Source of the DNA: DASYLJ01 sp964432595
GTDB lineage: Bacteria; Desulfobacterota; Binatia; DP-6
NCBI GenBank assembly: GCA_964432595.1
Contig: CAYSOF010000001.1
Coordinates: 499,001 to 563,000, forward strand
Direction: 5' to 3'
DNA length: 64,000 bases
Below, one piece after another: positions 48,277 to 56,394 of the stretch. The number at the start of each line of letters is the position of its first letter. The first letter of the stretch is position 1. A program made the position numbers and the translations under genes. Under the pieces are notes generated by a model. It was not told the origin of the DNA. It saw nothing but the letters and a program-made list of their open reading frames with translations, and did no database searches.

Positions 48277-48327
48277 CGCCACCTCCGTCACCGGTGGTAG
48301 CGCCGTGACGGCGAGGTCTCAAGCGGA

Positions 48328-48711
48328 TCAGAGGGGCATGCCGCTGCCGCGCACCCAGGTGGCGAGGTCGAAGTAGTCGCGGAACTTCGCGATCTTCCCG
48401 TCGCGCAGCTCGAAGACGCCGTTCACCGGCAGCATGAAGCGCTCCTTGCCGGCCTGGCGGAAGTGATCGCGGCGCTCGGTGAAGACGACGTCGCCGCTCT
48501 GCGCGGCGTTGACCACCTCGAGATCGATCAGCTCCATCAGCTCGAGGAAGGCGCCGAAGATGCCGCGGATCTCGGCGGTGCCGACCTTCGGGTCGGTCGG
48601 AACGTTGTGGTACACGGCGTCGGGCGTGAAGTACGACATGAGCTCGTCGAGATCGCGTCGTAGCCACGCGCCGCAGAAGTCGCGCACCACTTGTTCGTTG
48701 CTCTTCGCCAT
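48328..48711 (-). CDS. SnoaL/limonene-epoxide-hydrolase-like NTF2-fold protein
   Basis: A 127-aa cone-fold (NTF2-like) protein of the limonene-1,2-epoxide hydrolase/SnoaL group. The pattern VVRDFCGAWLRRDLDELMSYFTPDAVYHNVP is characteristic, followed by GTAEIRGIFGAFL and an Arg/Asp-bearing FRDYFDLATWV at the end. In LEH these Asp-Arg-Asp residues activate water for epoxide opening; here Asp in FRDYFD and Arg in TERRDHF are present, but I cannot confirm the triad. GAGGAA before the ATG. It is last in an operon with an SDR and an amidohydrolase, 11 bp after the SDR stop, so it probably works on a shared substrate. Confidence 0.82.
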   Translation of the reverse strand: MAKSNEQVVRDFCGAWLRRDLDELMSYFTPDAVYHNVPTDPKVGTAEIRGIFGAFLELMELIDLEVVNAAQSGDVVFTERRDHFRQAGKERFMLPVNGVFELRDGKIAKFRDYFDLATWVRGSGMPL

Positions 48712-48722
48712 GGGTTCCTCCG

Positions 48723-49451
48723 TCAGTGCGCCACGAAGCCGCCGTCGACGGCGAGCGCGTGGCCGGTGACGAACGACGCCGCGTCCGAGCAGAGCCAGAC
48801 GACGGCGCGCGCCACCTCTTCGGGTGTGCCGACGCGGCCGAGCGGATCCTGCGCGATCAGCGCGTCGTGCGCGCCGCGGTTGGCGGCGCCGATCCGCGAC
48901 AGCATCGGCGTGTCGATCGGCCCCGGGCACACCGCGTTCACGCGGATGCCGTCGCGGCCGTGGTCGATGGCGGCCGTCTTCGTCAGCCCGACGACCGCGT
49001 GCTTGCTGCCGACGTAGGCCGCGAACGTGCCGGCGCCGACGAGGCCCGCCGCGGACGCCATGTTGACGATCGCGCCGCCGCCCTGCGCGCGCATCTGGCG
49101 CAGCTCCGCGCGCAGGCAGTGCCACACCCCTTTGAGGTTCACGTCGACGACGCGATCGAACACGTCGTCCGGGTAGTCGGCGAGGCGCGCCATGACGCCC
49201 TCGATGCCGGCGTTGTTGAACGCGCAGTCGAGGCGGCCGTGCAGCGACACGACCGTGTCGATCAGTGCGCGGACCTCGTCGGCACGCGTCACGTCGGTGC
49301 GGACGAACGTACAGCCGGTGATCGTCGCGTCGACGACGTCGGCGACGACGACGCGCGCACCCGCGTCGACGAACGCGAGGGCCGTGGCATGTCCGATGCC
49401 CGTCGCGGCGCCGGTGACGAGGCAGATCTTCCCATCGAGCACGCTGCTCAT
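48723..49451 (-). CDS. Short-chain dehydrogenase/reductase
   Basis: A 242-aa classical SDR. The cofactor motif is VTGAATGIGHATALAF. VVADVV places an Asp after beta-2, favouring NAD over NADP. CAFNNAGIEG is the NNAG motif, the Ser is in VNMASAAGL, and the YxxxK pair lies in YVGSKHAVVG. VNAVCPGPIDTPM and the C-terminal VTGHALAVDGGF are typical. It interconverts an alcohol and a ketone; the substrate is unknown. The ATG overlaps the amidohydrolase stop (ATGA) and the NTF2-like gene follows. Confidence 0.92.
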   Translation of the reverse strand: MSSVLDGKICLVTGAATGIGHATALAFVDAGARVVVADVVDATITGCTFVRTDVTRADEVRALIDTVVSLHGRLDCAFNNAGIEGVMARLADYPDDVFDRVVDVNLKGVWHCLRAELRQMRAQGGGAIVNMASAAGLVGAGTFAAYVGSKHAVVGLTKTAAIDHGRDGIRVNAVCPGPIDTPMLSRIGAANRGAHDALIAQDPLGRVGTPEEVARAVVWLCSDAASFVTGHALAVDGGFVAH

Positions 49452-50926
49452 GCGGACCTCCCGACGAAGCCGTATGCGAGACGGCTCGGCGTCGCGCCCG
49501 AGATCGCATAGTCGTCACGGACCTGCGAGAGCTGGTCGCGCGCCATCGACGCCGGGAGGCCGTACAGCCGGACCGCGTTGCCGGCGAGGATCGCCGAGCG
49601 CACCGGACCGCCGGCTGCACCCAGCGGCGCGAAGCCGTGGCGCTCCTGCATGTCGGCGGGAATCTCGAGGCGGCGGAACGCCTCGATCTGCCACTGCGGC
49701 GAGCCGTACCAGACGGAGTCGGTGCCCCAGAGGACGCGATCGGCGCCGCAGCCCTCGATGAGCGTCCCGAGCAGCGCCGCCGCGTGGCGCGGATGCGTCA
49801 CGACGGAGCTGGCGAACGACGTGCCGAGCTCGGCCCACACGTTGCGCACGCCGTACTTCGCCGGGATCTCGGCGAGGTCGGTGACCCAGTCCATGCGGCC
49901 CGTGCGCTCGAACTCCGCGAGCGACGCGTCGGGTGGCTGCAGGAACGGCTTCAGCGCGGAATGGTAGATGATGAAGTCGAGGTCGGGCCAGTCCTTCGCC
50001 GCCTTGCCGACGTCGTCGACGCGCGCGAACGGCCACGTCCGCGCGAACGCCGACTCGTAGTCCGCGGGCAGCAGGCCCTTGTGGATGCAGATGCGTTTGA
50101 TGCCCGCGCGCTGCATGCGCTCGTACGCCGGATACATGAGCTGCTCGTCGTCGAGGCGCCACGGCCACTGCGACGGCGCCAGCGGATCGCCCGTCGTGTA
50201 GCCCTTCCAGCCGTCGGGCTTCACGACGTCGATGCAGCGGTCGATCTCGTCGAGCCAGCCGCGCTGGCCGGGCGTGATGACGGCGTGGCAGAGCAGCCGG
50301 CGCGAGCCGGCGAGCCCGTTGACGATCGCGCGCGCCCGCGCGAGCTGATCGTTGTCGAGGAGCCAGTTGTCGGGCGTGTCCGACGGCGCGGCGCTGACGA
50401 GCCCGACCTGGGTGTCGCTGTCGAGGTAGACCTCCTTCAGGAAGTTCTCGAAGCGGTAGCGCGTCATCGTGACGCCTTCCTCGCGCAGGACGGGGTTCCA
50501 GCGCTTCGCGTACTCGCCGAGCGCGAGGAGGCCGTCCCAGCGGAAGTCGTCGCGGACGAAGTGCAGCTGGACGTCGACGACGAGCTGCCGCGCCGTCGCA
50601 CGCCGTCGCTCGGCCGCGGCGGCGCCGTCGGCCGCCTCGGCGTCGCTCACGTCGAAGCACGCGCCGAACACCCGGTTCATCGCGAGGAACGACGCGGCCA
50701 TGCCGGACGCCGAGCGCAGGAACGCGCGCCGGTCGAGCCCGCGTCGGCGGCCGAGCGTGTCGGCCAGATCGAGGACGTGCGCCTCGACGCGTCGCTGGTC
50801 GCGCGTCTGCGGCAGCGGGACGTACTCGCCGTTCGACACCACCTGCGTCGGGACGGGGGACGGGCACGCGGCCGTCTCCGCCGGTGCGGTCCGTGCGCGT
50901 TGCGCCGGCGAGAGCCAGATCCCCAT
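49448..50926 (-). CDS. Amidohydrolase-2 family protein
   Basis: A 492-aa TIM-barrel protein of the amidohydrolase 2 family (ACMSD/isoprenylcysteine-unrelated decarboxylase-hydrolase group). Landmarks are VVDVQLHFVRD (the position of the usual HxH metal motif, here Q-L-H), ICIHKGLLP, DFIIYHSALKP and VLWGTDSVWYGSP with the catalytic-type Asp. An unusual N-terminal extension of about 60 residues precedes a Tat-like stretch, RRAFLRSASGMAASFLAMN. That segment is too far from the start to be a standard signal unless translation begins later. AGGAGG lies 12 bp before the ATG. First gene of the operon with the SDR and NTF2-like protein, divergent from an FAD oxidoreductase. Confidence 0.82.
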   Translation of the reverse strand: MGIWLSPAQRARTAPAETAACPSPVPTQVVSNGEYVPLPQTRDQRRVEAHVLDLADTLGRRRGLDRRAFLRSASGMAASFLAMNRVFGACFDVSDAEAADGAAAAERRRATARQLVVDVQLHFVRDDFRWDGLLALGEYAKRWNPVLREEGVTMTRYRFENFLKEVYLDSDTQVGLVSAAPSDTPDNWLLDNDQLARARAIVNGLAGSRRLLCHAVITPGQRGWLDEIDRCIDVVKPDGWKGYTTGDPLAPSQWPWRLDDEQLMYPAYERMQRAGIKRICIHKGLLPADYESAFARTWPFARVDDVGKAAKDWPDLDFIIYHSALKPFLQPPDASLAEFERTGRMDWVTDLAEIPAKYGVRNVWAELGTSFASSVVTHPRHAAALLGTLIEGCGADRVLWGTDSVWYGSPQWQIEAFRRLEIPADMQERHGFAPLGAAGGPVRSAILAGNAVRLYGLPASMARDQLSQVRDDYAISGATPSRLAYGFVGRSA

Positions 50927-50979
50927 GTCCGACGGGCCTCCTTATCGATAGAACACTCAGTAACGAAGGCGCTCTCGTC

Positions 50980-51031
50980 TTGACATACACGGCAAGCGCG
51001 AGTCAATAACTGACAAGACTATCAGTAGGAG
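50980..51031 (+). promoter_or_regulatory. Promoter, TetR-type operator and strong ribosome-binding site
   Basis: TTGACA (50980-50985) is a consensus -35 box facing the FAD oxidoreductase. ACTGA (51009-51013) and TCAGT (51022-51026) form an 18-bp inverted repeat downstream. AGGAGG (51026-51031) is an ideal ribosome-binding site for the ATG at 51037. A further TCAGT half site lies at about 50957 toward the divergent operon. The TetR encoded at 52422 is the natural candidate to bind here. Confidence 0.5.
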
Positions 51032-51036
51032 GTCGG

Positions 51037-52425
51037 ATGTCGGGCACGCACGCGATCGTCGTCGGAGGGAGCCTCGCCGGGCTGTGCGCCGCGCGGGTGC
51101 TCGCCGGCGCGGTGGATCGAGTCACCGTCGTCGACCGCGACCAGTATCCGACGGAGCCCGTCGGTCGTGCCGGTGTTCCGCAGGGCCGGCACCTCCACGC
51201 GCTACTGTCGCGCGGCTGCGCGGAGCTCGAGCGGCTCTTCCCGGGCTTCGGGCGCGCGATGGCCGACGCGGGGGCGCTCGAGATCGATCTCGACGGCGAC
51301 TTCGTCCGCCTGCTGCGAGCGGGCTGGGTGCGGCCGAGGCCCAGCGGCTACACCTGGCTCTTCGCGAGCCGGCCGCTGACCGAGTCGATCGTGCGCGCGC
51401 ACTGCCGCCGGTTGCCGAACGTCGCGTTCGTCGAAGGGATCGCGGTCGATGCGTTGCGGATGGACGGCGCGCGCGTGACCGGCATCGTCACGCGCGACGG
51501 CGCGCTGATGTCGGCCGACGTCGTCGTCGACGCCAGCGGACGGACGACGCGCGCGCCGGAATGGCTGCATGCGGCCGGCGTGCCGCCGCCGCCGGAGACC
51601 GTCGTCGATCCGCACGCCGGCTACAGCACGCGCTGGTTCCAGGGCCCCGATCCGGAGCGCTGGCCGCACGACTGGTGGTGGAAGGGCGTGTGGATCGAGG
51701 ATCGCGAGCGCGGCCGCGACTTCATGGGCATCCTCGTTCCGATCGAGCAGGGCCGCTGGGGCGTCATCCTGATCGGCGTCGGCGGCAACTACCCGCCGTC
51801 GGACGAGGACGGCTTCATGGCGGCGCTCGACCGGCTGCGCTCGCCGCTGCTCGCGGACGCGGTGCGCCTGGCGACGCCGATCTCGCCCGTCTACTGCGCG
51901 CGCAAGTTCCAGAACCGGATGCGGCACTACGAGACGTGGCACGGGCCGGCGGGGTTCCTCGCGATCGGCGATGCGGTGTGCGCGTTCAACCCGATCTACG
52001 GGCAGGGCATGAGCGCGGCCGCCGTCAGCGCGAACCTCCTCGCGCGCGAGATCGCCCGCGGCGGCGTGCTGCATCGGTCGTTGCCGCGGCGGTTCTTCCG
52101 CGCGCAGGCGCGCTTCCTGCGCAGCCCGTGGGCGCTCGCCACCGGCGTCGATCTGCAGCTGGCGACGACCGAGGGGCATCGCCCGCCGACGGTGCATCTC
52201 GCCGGCCGCTACATGGACGCCGCGCTCGCCGCGGCGCAGGACGACGCCGTCGTGCATCGCCGAGTGACCGAGGTGGTGACGCTCGTGCGACCGGTGACGA
52301 CGCTCTTCGCACCGGCGATGCTGGCGCGCGTCGCGCGCGGTGTGCTGCGCCGGCGGATGCGGGCCGCGCCGTCGGACCGCTTCGCGGCGCGGCCGCCCGC
52401 CTGGGTGCTCGCGCCGTTTGCTTGA
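51037..52425 (+). CDS. FAD-dependent oxidoreductase (halogenase/geranylgeranyl-reductase-like)
   Basis: A 462-aa flavoprotein with the Rossmann motif IVVGGSLAGLCAARVLAG. PQGRHLHALLSRG, the DG-type motif VVDASGRTTRAPEWL and the GD motif FLAIGDAVCAFNPIYGQGMSAAAVSA also match. This pattern fits the UbiH-like/tryptophan-halogenase-related group, often annotated as 2-polyprenyl-6-methoxyphenol hydroxylase-like or epoxidase-like enzymes. No halogenase WxWxIP motif is seen. RSPWALATGVDLQLATTEG and the long C-terminal helix region are family-specific. Start ATG with AGGAGG. Its TGA overlaps the TTG start of the TetR gene, so regulator and enzyme are translated together, divergent from the amidohydrolase operon. 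Confidence 0.85.
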   Translation: MSGTHAIVVGGSLAGLCAARVLAGAVDRVTVVDRDQYPTEPVGRAGVPQGRHLHALLSRGCAELERLFPGFGRAMADAGALEIDLDGDFVRLLRAGWVRPRPSGYTWLFASRPLTESIVRAHCRRLPNVAFVEGIAVDALRMDGARVTGIVTRDGALMSADVVVDASGRTTRAPEWLHAAGVPPPPETVVDPHAGYSTRWFQGPDPERWPHDWWWKGVWIEDRERGRDFMGILVPIEQGRWGVILIGVGGNYPPSDEDGFMAALDRLRSPLLADAVRLATPISPVYCARKFQNRMRHYETWHGPAGFLAIGDAVCAFNPIYGQGMSAAAVSANLLAREIARGGVLHRSLPRRFFRAQARFLRSPWALATGVDLQLATTEGHRPPTVHLAGRYMDAALAAAQDDAVVHRRVTEVVTLVRPVTTLFAPAMLARVARGVLRRRMRAAPSDRFAARPPAWVLAPFA

Positions 52426-53060
52426 AGCGGCGGCGTCGCCGGAGCAGAACGGGCGGCATTCCGACGCGCAGCCGCCTCCAGCCCGAACGCCGACGCGCCC
52501 AGCTCCTGGCCTGCGCGCTCTCCGTGTTCCAGCGCCGTGGCCTCGGCCGTGCCGGACACGCCGAGATCGCGCGCGAAGCGGGCGTGTCGGTGGCGACGGT
52601 GTTCGGCTACTTCCCGACGCGCCCGGCGCTGGTCGACGCGGTGCTCGACGAGGTGGAGCGCTTCTACGAGGGCGTCGCGCGTCTCGCCGACCGTCGCGAC
52701 CGCCCCGTGCCGACCGCCATCCTCGACGTCGCGTTCGCGTTCTCGGATTCGGTCGACAGCCATCCCGACCACGCCCGCATCTTCCTCGCCTGGAGCACGG
52801 CGATGGGCGGCGAGACGTGGGACCGCTACCTGCGCTTGCAGACGGTCCTGCTGCGCATCTTCGCGTCGGCGGTGCGTCGCGGGCAGCGCGAGGGCTCGAT
52901 CCCGAAGACGACGCACCCGGAGGAGGCCGCGCTGCTGCTCGTCAGCTCCGCGCAGATGATCGGCCAGCTCAAGTTCACCCGCCGCGCGCCGGCCAAGGTG
53001 AAGCGCTTCGTCGTCGACATGGTGCGCGGCGCGATCGGGGTGGATCCGCAGGCGGGTTGA
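52422..53060 (+). CDS. TetR/AcrR family transcriptional regulator
   Basis: A 212-aa one-component regulator. A very basic N-terminal arm (KRRRRRSR) precedes the helix-turn-helix: ERRRAQLLACALSVFQRRGLGRAGHAEIAREAGVSVATVFGYFPTRPALV. The C-terminal ligand domain contains FLAWSTAMGGETWDRYLRLQ and ends in DMVRGAIGV. The only sensible start is TTG at 52422, whose last bases overlap the oxidoreductase stop (TTGA). Its likely target is the ACTGA-N8-TCAGT site between the oxidoreductase and the amidohydrolase operon, which would make this a self-contained, ligand-controlled catabolic locus. Confidence 0.85.
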   Translation: MKRRRRRSRTGGIPTRSRLQPERRRAQLLACALSVFQRRGLGRAGHAEIAREAGVSVATVFGYFPTRPALVDAVLDEVERFYEGVARLADRRDRPVPTAILDVAFAFSDSVDSHPDHARIFLAWSTAMGGETWDRYLRLQTVLLRIFASAVRRGQREGSIPKTTHPEEAALLLVSSAQMIGQLKFTRRAPAKVKRFVVDMVRGAIGVDPQAG

Positions 53061-53075
53061 GAGTCCGGCGGGCGA

Positions 53076-53113
53076 CGGTTATACGCAGGACGGACGCACT
53101 TTGCGTATAACCG
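53076..53113. promoter_or_regulatory. Perfect 12-bp inverted repeat with -10-like arms
   Basis: CGGTTATACGCA (53076-53087) and its exact reverse complement TGCGTATAACCG (53102-53113) flank a 14-bp spacer. The right arm contains TATAAC (53106-53111), a 5-of-6 match to a -10 box, only 4 bp before the ATG at 53115, implying a leaderless or near-leaderless transcript. It looks like an operator for the nucleotidyltransferase gene or the end of a mobile cassette. Confidence 0.7.
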
Positions 53114-53114
53114 G

Positions 53115-54152
53115 ATGGAGCGCCTGTCGCTGCAGACACAGACCGCCTACGCCGAGCTGCTCGAGCAGCTGACGGCCGTCGAAGCCCAGCGTGCGATGGG
53201 TAGTACCAGCGGGTCGTTCGTGCGGAAGGCGATCAAGGGCCAGGACTATTGGTACTTCCAGCACTCCGGGCCCGCGGGAGTGGTGCAGCGCTACGTGGGG
53301 CGACGAACGCCCGACCTCGACCGCGTCGTCGAGCGCTTCGAGAGCGGACGGCTGGCGGCCAGCGCGGAGCGCAGTCGGTTGGAGCGACTCTGCGCCGTGC
53401 TGCGTGCGGGAGGTGCGGCCGGGCCGGATGCTGCGGCGACGCGCGTGCTCGCGGCGCTCGCCGATGCGGCCGTGTTCCGCCTGGGGGGTGTGCTCGTCGG
53501 TACGCAGGCGTTTCTCGTACTCGGCAACGTGCTCGGCGTCCGATGGGACGGGTCCGGGGTCCGCACCGAAGACGTCGACGTGGCCGGCGAACGCGCGCTC
53601 GACGTCACGGTGCCGGGGTTGAAAGCCGACGTGCCGTCGGTCCTCGACAGCCTGGAGATGGGCTTCTTGCCGGTGCCAGGCCTGTCGCATGGCGCGCCGT
53701 CGACGTCGTTCAAGGTTCGCGGCAAGGCGTTGCGCGTCGATCTGCTGACGCCGCAGCTCCGCGGCGAGCGCAAGCCCGTCCTCTTGCCGCGATTCGCAGC
53801 GTCGGCGCAGCCGCTGCCGTACCTCCAGTATCTCACCGGCCAGGCGATCAGCGCGGCGGTGGTCGGCGGGAGCGGCGTCCTCGTCAACGTTCCGGCCCCG
53901 GCACGATTCGCACTTCACAAGCTGATCGTCGCCCGGGCGCGTCCGTCGACGATGCAGGCGAAGAGCGACAAGGACCTTCATCAGGCCGCGCAGCTCGTGC
54001 TCGCGCTGGCGGACGAACGTCCGGGCGACCTGCGGCTCGCATGGCGCGCGATGGGTCGCCACGGTTGGCAGAAGACGGCCGCGCGCGGGATCGCCGCGCT
54101 CGGCCGACGGCATCCCGACGCCGCGAAAGCGCTCGCGCGCGAGACGAAGTGA
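53115..54152 (+). CDS. GSU2403-type nucleotidyltransferase-fold protein
   Basis: A 345-aa protein resembling the GSU2403/NTP_transf_8 group. FRLGGVLVGTQAFLVLGNVLGVRW matches the helix-strand of the nucleotidyltransferase core. RTEDVDVAGERALDV carries the acidic pair (D-x-D) expected to bind metal, and LRVDLLTPQL a third acidic residue. ARFALHKLIVA and SDKDLHQAAQLVLAL resemble the helical part of AbiEii-like proteins. The family's substrate is unknown; some relatives are toxin-like. No Shine-Dalgarno precedes the ATG. The perfect inverted repeat upstream is reminiscent of autoregulated toxin-antitoxin promoters, but no small partner gene is present. Confidence 0.78.
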   Translation: MERLSLQTQTAYAELLEQLTAVEAQRAMGSTSGSFVRKAIKGQDYWYFQHSGPAGVVQRYVGRRTPDLDRVVERFESGRLAASAERSRLERLCAVLRAGGAAGPDAAATRVLAALADAAVFRLGGVLVGTQAFLVLGNVLGVRWDGSGVRTEDVDVAGERALDVTVPGLKADVPSVLDSLEMGFLPVPGLSHGAPSTSFKVRGKALRVDLLTPQLRGERKPVLLPRFAASAQPLPYLQYLTGQAISAAVVGGSGVLVNVPAPARFALHKLIVARARPSTMQAKSDKDLHQAAQLVLALADERPGDLRLAWRAMGRHGWQKTAARGIAALGRRHPDAAKALARETK

Positions 54153-54494
54153 CTACGGCGCGACCTGGAGGCTCTTCTTGCAGGTCGTGCTGAGCTTCGC
54201 TTCGTTGTCGCGCAGGCACTGCACCATGCGACGCCGGCCCCTCGCGATCCCCTTGCAGAGCGCCTTGATGTCCGGCTGACAGCCGGCCACCGCGACGGCG
54301 AGTGCCTTCTGCACGTCCTCGCGGTAGCGCTGGCACTCGATCGAGAGCTCCGTCTCGTGCTGCTTGAGGCACTGGCGCTGGCGGCCGTCGCCGGGCGGAA
54401 GGCCTTTGCAGAACTTCTCGATGTCCTTGAAGCACGGCCGGTCCTGGGCGAAGGCGGGCGCGGCGAGGAGCAACAGAAGGAGCAGGAGGCGCAC
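54153..54494 (-). CDS. Secreted cysteine-rich repeat protein (GLG1/Cys-rich FGFR type)
   Basis: A 113-aa exported protein with a signal peptide (MRLLLLLLLLAAPAFAQ, GTG start) and two cysteine-rich repeats of about 45 residues. Each has the pattern C-x-DI-x2-FC/LCKG, G-x-R-x3-CL, E-LS-x-C: CFKDIEKFCKGLPPG... QCLKQHETELSIEC, then CQPDIKALCKGIARG... QCLRDNEAKLSTTC. This is the four-cysteine repeat found in eukaryotic Golgi glycoprotein 1 and in many small proteobacterial secreted proteins. Function in bacteria is unknown. Its stop directly abuts that of the nucleotidyltransferase (convergent, no gap). Confidence 0.85.
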   Translation of the reverse strand: MRLLLLLLLLAAPAFAQDRPCFKDIEKFCKGLPPGDGRQRQCLKQHETELSIECQRYREDVQKALAVAVAGCQPDIKALCKGIARGRRRMVQCLRDNEAKLSTTCKKSLQVAP

Positions 54495-54508
54495 GTGACC
54501 GTGCTACG

Positions 54509-56389
54509 TCAGCGCCAGTCGCCGCGCAACGCCGCGACCTGCGCCTCGAGCCCCGCCGCCGTCACCGCCTCGGGCGGAATGGGCATGCCGGCCACCACCT
54601 CGATCTTCGACCAGAACCGACGGAACGGATGGCGCATCGCCGGCCCGTCCTTGCGGCTGAAGAAGCTGCCCCAGAGGCCGCGCAGCGCCATCGGGACGAC
54701 CGGCACCGGCGTGCGCTGGACGATGCGCTCGATGCCGGGACGGAAGCCGTTCATGTCGCCCGTCGTCGTGATCCGGCCCTCGGGGAAGATGCAGACGACG
54801 TCGCCCGCCTCGAGCGCCGACGCGACCTGATCGAACGCGCGCTCCATCATCGCCGGATCTTCCTTGCGGCCGGCGATGGGGATGGCGCGGCCCGTGCGGA
54901 AGACGAAGTTCAGCACGGGGATCTTGAAGATCGTGTGATCCATCACGAACCGCACCGGGCGGCGGACCGTCGCCGCGAGCACGAGCGCGTCGACGAAGCT
55001 CACGTGGTTCGACACCAGCACGACGGCGCCCTCGTCCGGCAGGTTCTCGAGCCCGCGATGGCGCACGCGGTACACGACGTTCACCACCATGTAGATGATG
55101 AAGCGCATCAGGAACTCGGGCAGCAGCGTGTAGATGTAGACGGCGACCAGCGCGTTCACGATCGCGGTGAAGAGGAAGAGGTCGGGGATGTCGAGACCGG
55201 CCTTCCGCAGCGCGATGCCGAGGATGGACGCCAGCACCATGAACGCCGCGTTCAGGATGTTGTTGCCGGCGATGATGCGGGTGCGGTGGGCGGGTGCGCT
55301 GCGATGCTGCACCATCGCCAGCAGCGGCACGATGAAGAAGCCGCCCGAGACACCGATCAGCGCCAGGTCGAGCGCGACGCGCCAGTAGCGCCAGCCCGCC
55401 AGGAACGCGCCGACACCGATGCCGGCGCCGCCGGACGCCGCGTCCGCCGCGAAGTGGAGATCGAGCGCGAACAGCGTGAGCCCGATCGAGCCGAGCGGCA
55501 CGAGGCCGAGCTCGATCGTGTCGCCCGACAGCCGCTCGCACAGCATGCAGCCGGTGCCGACGCCGATCGAGAAGATCGCGAGCAGCAGCGTGACGACGTG
55601 CTCGTCGCCGCCGAGGACCTCGTGGCCGAGCCCGGGGAACTGCGCCAGGAACAGCGCGCCGTAGAACCAGAACCACGACATGCCGAGGATCGACAGGAAC
55701 ACCGATCGCGTCTCGCGCACGAAGCCGATCATCCGCCCCGTCTCGACGACGGGGTTCCAGCCGATGCGCAGGTCCGGCGCCTCGGGCGGGGCCGCGGGGA
55801 TGCCGCGGCTCACGACCCACCCGGCGACCGCGAGCCCGATCACCGTGACGCCGACGATCGCCGGACCCCATCCGGCCACCGCGACCAGCACGCCGCCGAG
55901 AATGGTACCGACCAGGATGGCGACGAACGTCGCCGTCTCGACGAGCGCGTTGCCGCGCACCAGCTCTTCCTCGCGCAGATGCTGCGGCAGGATGCTGTAC
56001 TTCACGGGGCCGTACAGCGTCGCCTGCGTGCCGACGAGGAACAGCACGGTCAGCAGCAGCGCCGTGCTGCGCCAGAGCAACCCGAGCGTGCCGACGCACA
56101 TGATGCCGATCTCGAGCACCTTGAGCGCGCGCATGATGCGTGCCTTGTCGTATTTCTCGCCGAGCTGCCCCGCCGTCGCCGAGAACAGGAAGAACGGCAG
56201 GATGAAGACGCCGCCCGCCAGGTTGACGAGCGTGTCGGTGGAGAAGACGGCGTCCGCGGCGCCGAACGCGAAGAGGATGACGAGCGCGTTCTTGAAGAGA
56301 TTGTCGTTCAGCGCCCCGAGCGCCTGCGCCCAGAAGAAGGGCGCGAAGCGGCGCGTGCGCAGCAGGTTCTCGTGGGACGGAGCGCTCAC
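54509..56389 (-). CDS. Lysophospholipid flippase-acyltransferase fusion (LplT/Aas-like)
   Basis: A 626-aa inner-membrane protein in two parts. Residues 1-400 are an MFS-type transporter with about twelve helices, opening with RRFAPFFWAQALGALNDNLFKNALVIL and GPVKYSILPQHLREEELVRGNA, typical of LplT lysophospholipid flippases. Residues 425-626 are a PlsC acyltransferase: VLVSNHVSFVDALVL (the NHxSxxD motif), RAIPIAGRKEDP and FPEGRITTTGDMNGFRPG. Together they would flip and re-acylate lysophospholipids, as in known LplT-Aas arrangements; the AMP-binding acyl-ACP synthetase domain of Aas is not present. GTG start, 5 bp after the TolC-like gene. Confidence 0.88.
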   Translation of the reverse strand: MSAPSHENLLRTRRFAPFFWAQALGALNDNLFKNALVILFAFGAADAVFSTDTLVNLAGGVFILPFFLFSATAGQLGEKYDKARIMRALKVLEIGIMCVGTLGLLWRSTALLLTVLFLVGTQATLYGPVKYSILPQHLREEELVRGNALVETATFVAILVGTILGGVLVAVAGWGPAIVGVTVIGLAVAGWVVSRGIPAAPPEAPDLRIGWNPVVETGRMIGFVRETRSVFLSILGMSWFWFYGALFLAQFPGLGHEVLGGDEHVVTLLLAIFSIGVGTGCMLCERLSGDTIELGLVPLGSIGLTLFALDLHFAADAASGGAGIGVGAFLAGWRYWRVALDLALIGVSGGFFIVPLLAMVQHRSAPAHRTRIIAGNNILNAAFMVLASILGIALRKAGLDIPDLFLFTAIVNALVAVYIYTLLPEFLMRFIIYMVVNVVYRVRHRGLENLPDEGAVVLVSNHVSFVDALVLAATVRRPVRFVMDHTIFKIPVLNFVFRTGRAIPIAGRKEDPAMMERAFDQVASALEAGDVVCIFPEGRITTTGDMNGFRPGIERIVQRTPVPVVPMALRGLWGSFFSRKDGPAMRHPFRRFWSKIEVVAGMPIPPEAVTAAGLEAQVAALRGDWR

Positions 56390-56394
56390 GGCGG

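Noticed and set aside
50680..50750. Tat signal in the amidohydrolase (RRAFLRSASG)
   Set aside because: The motif lies about 60 residues from the only well-supported start, too far in for a normal Tat signal; kept only as a remark.
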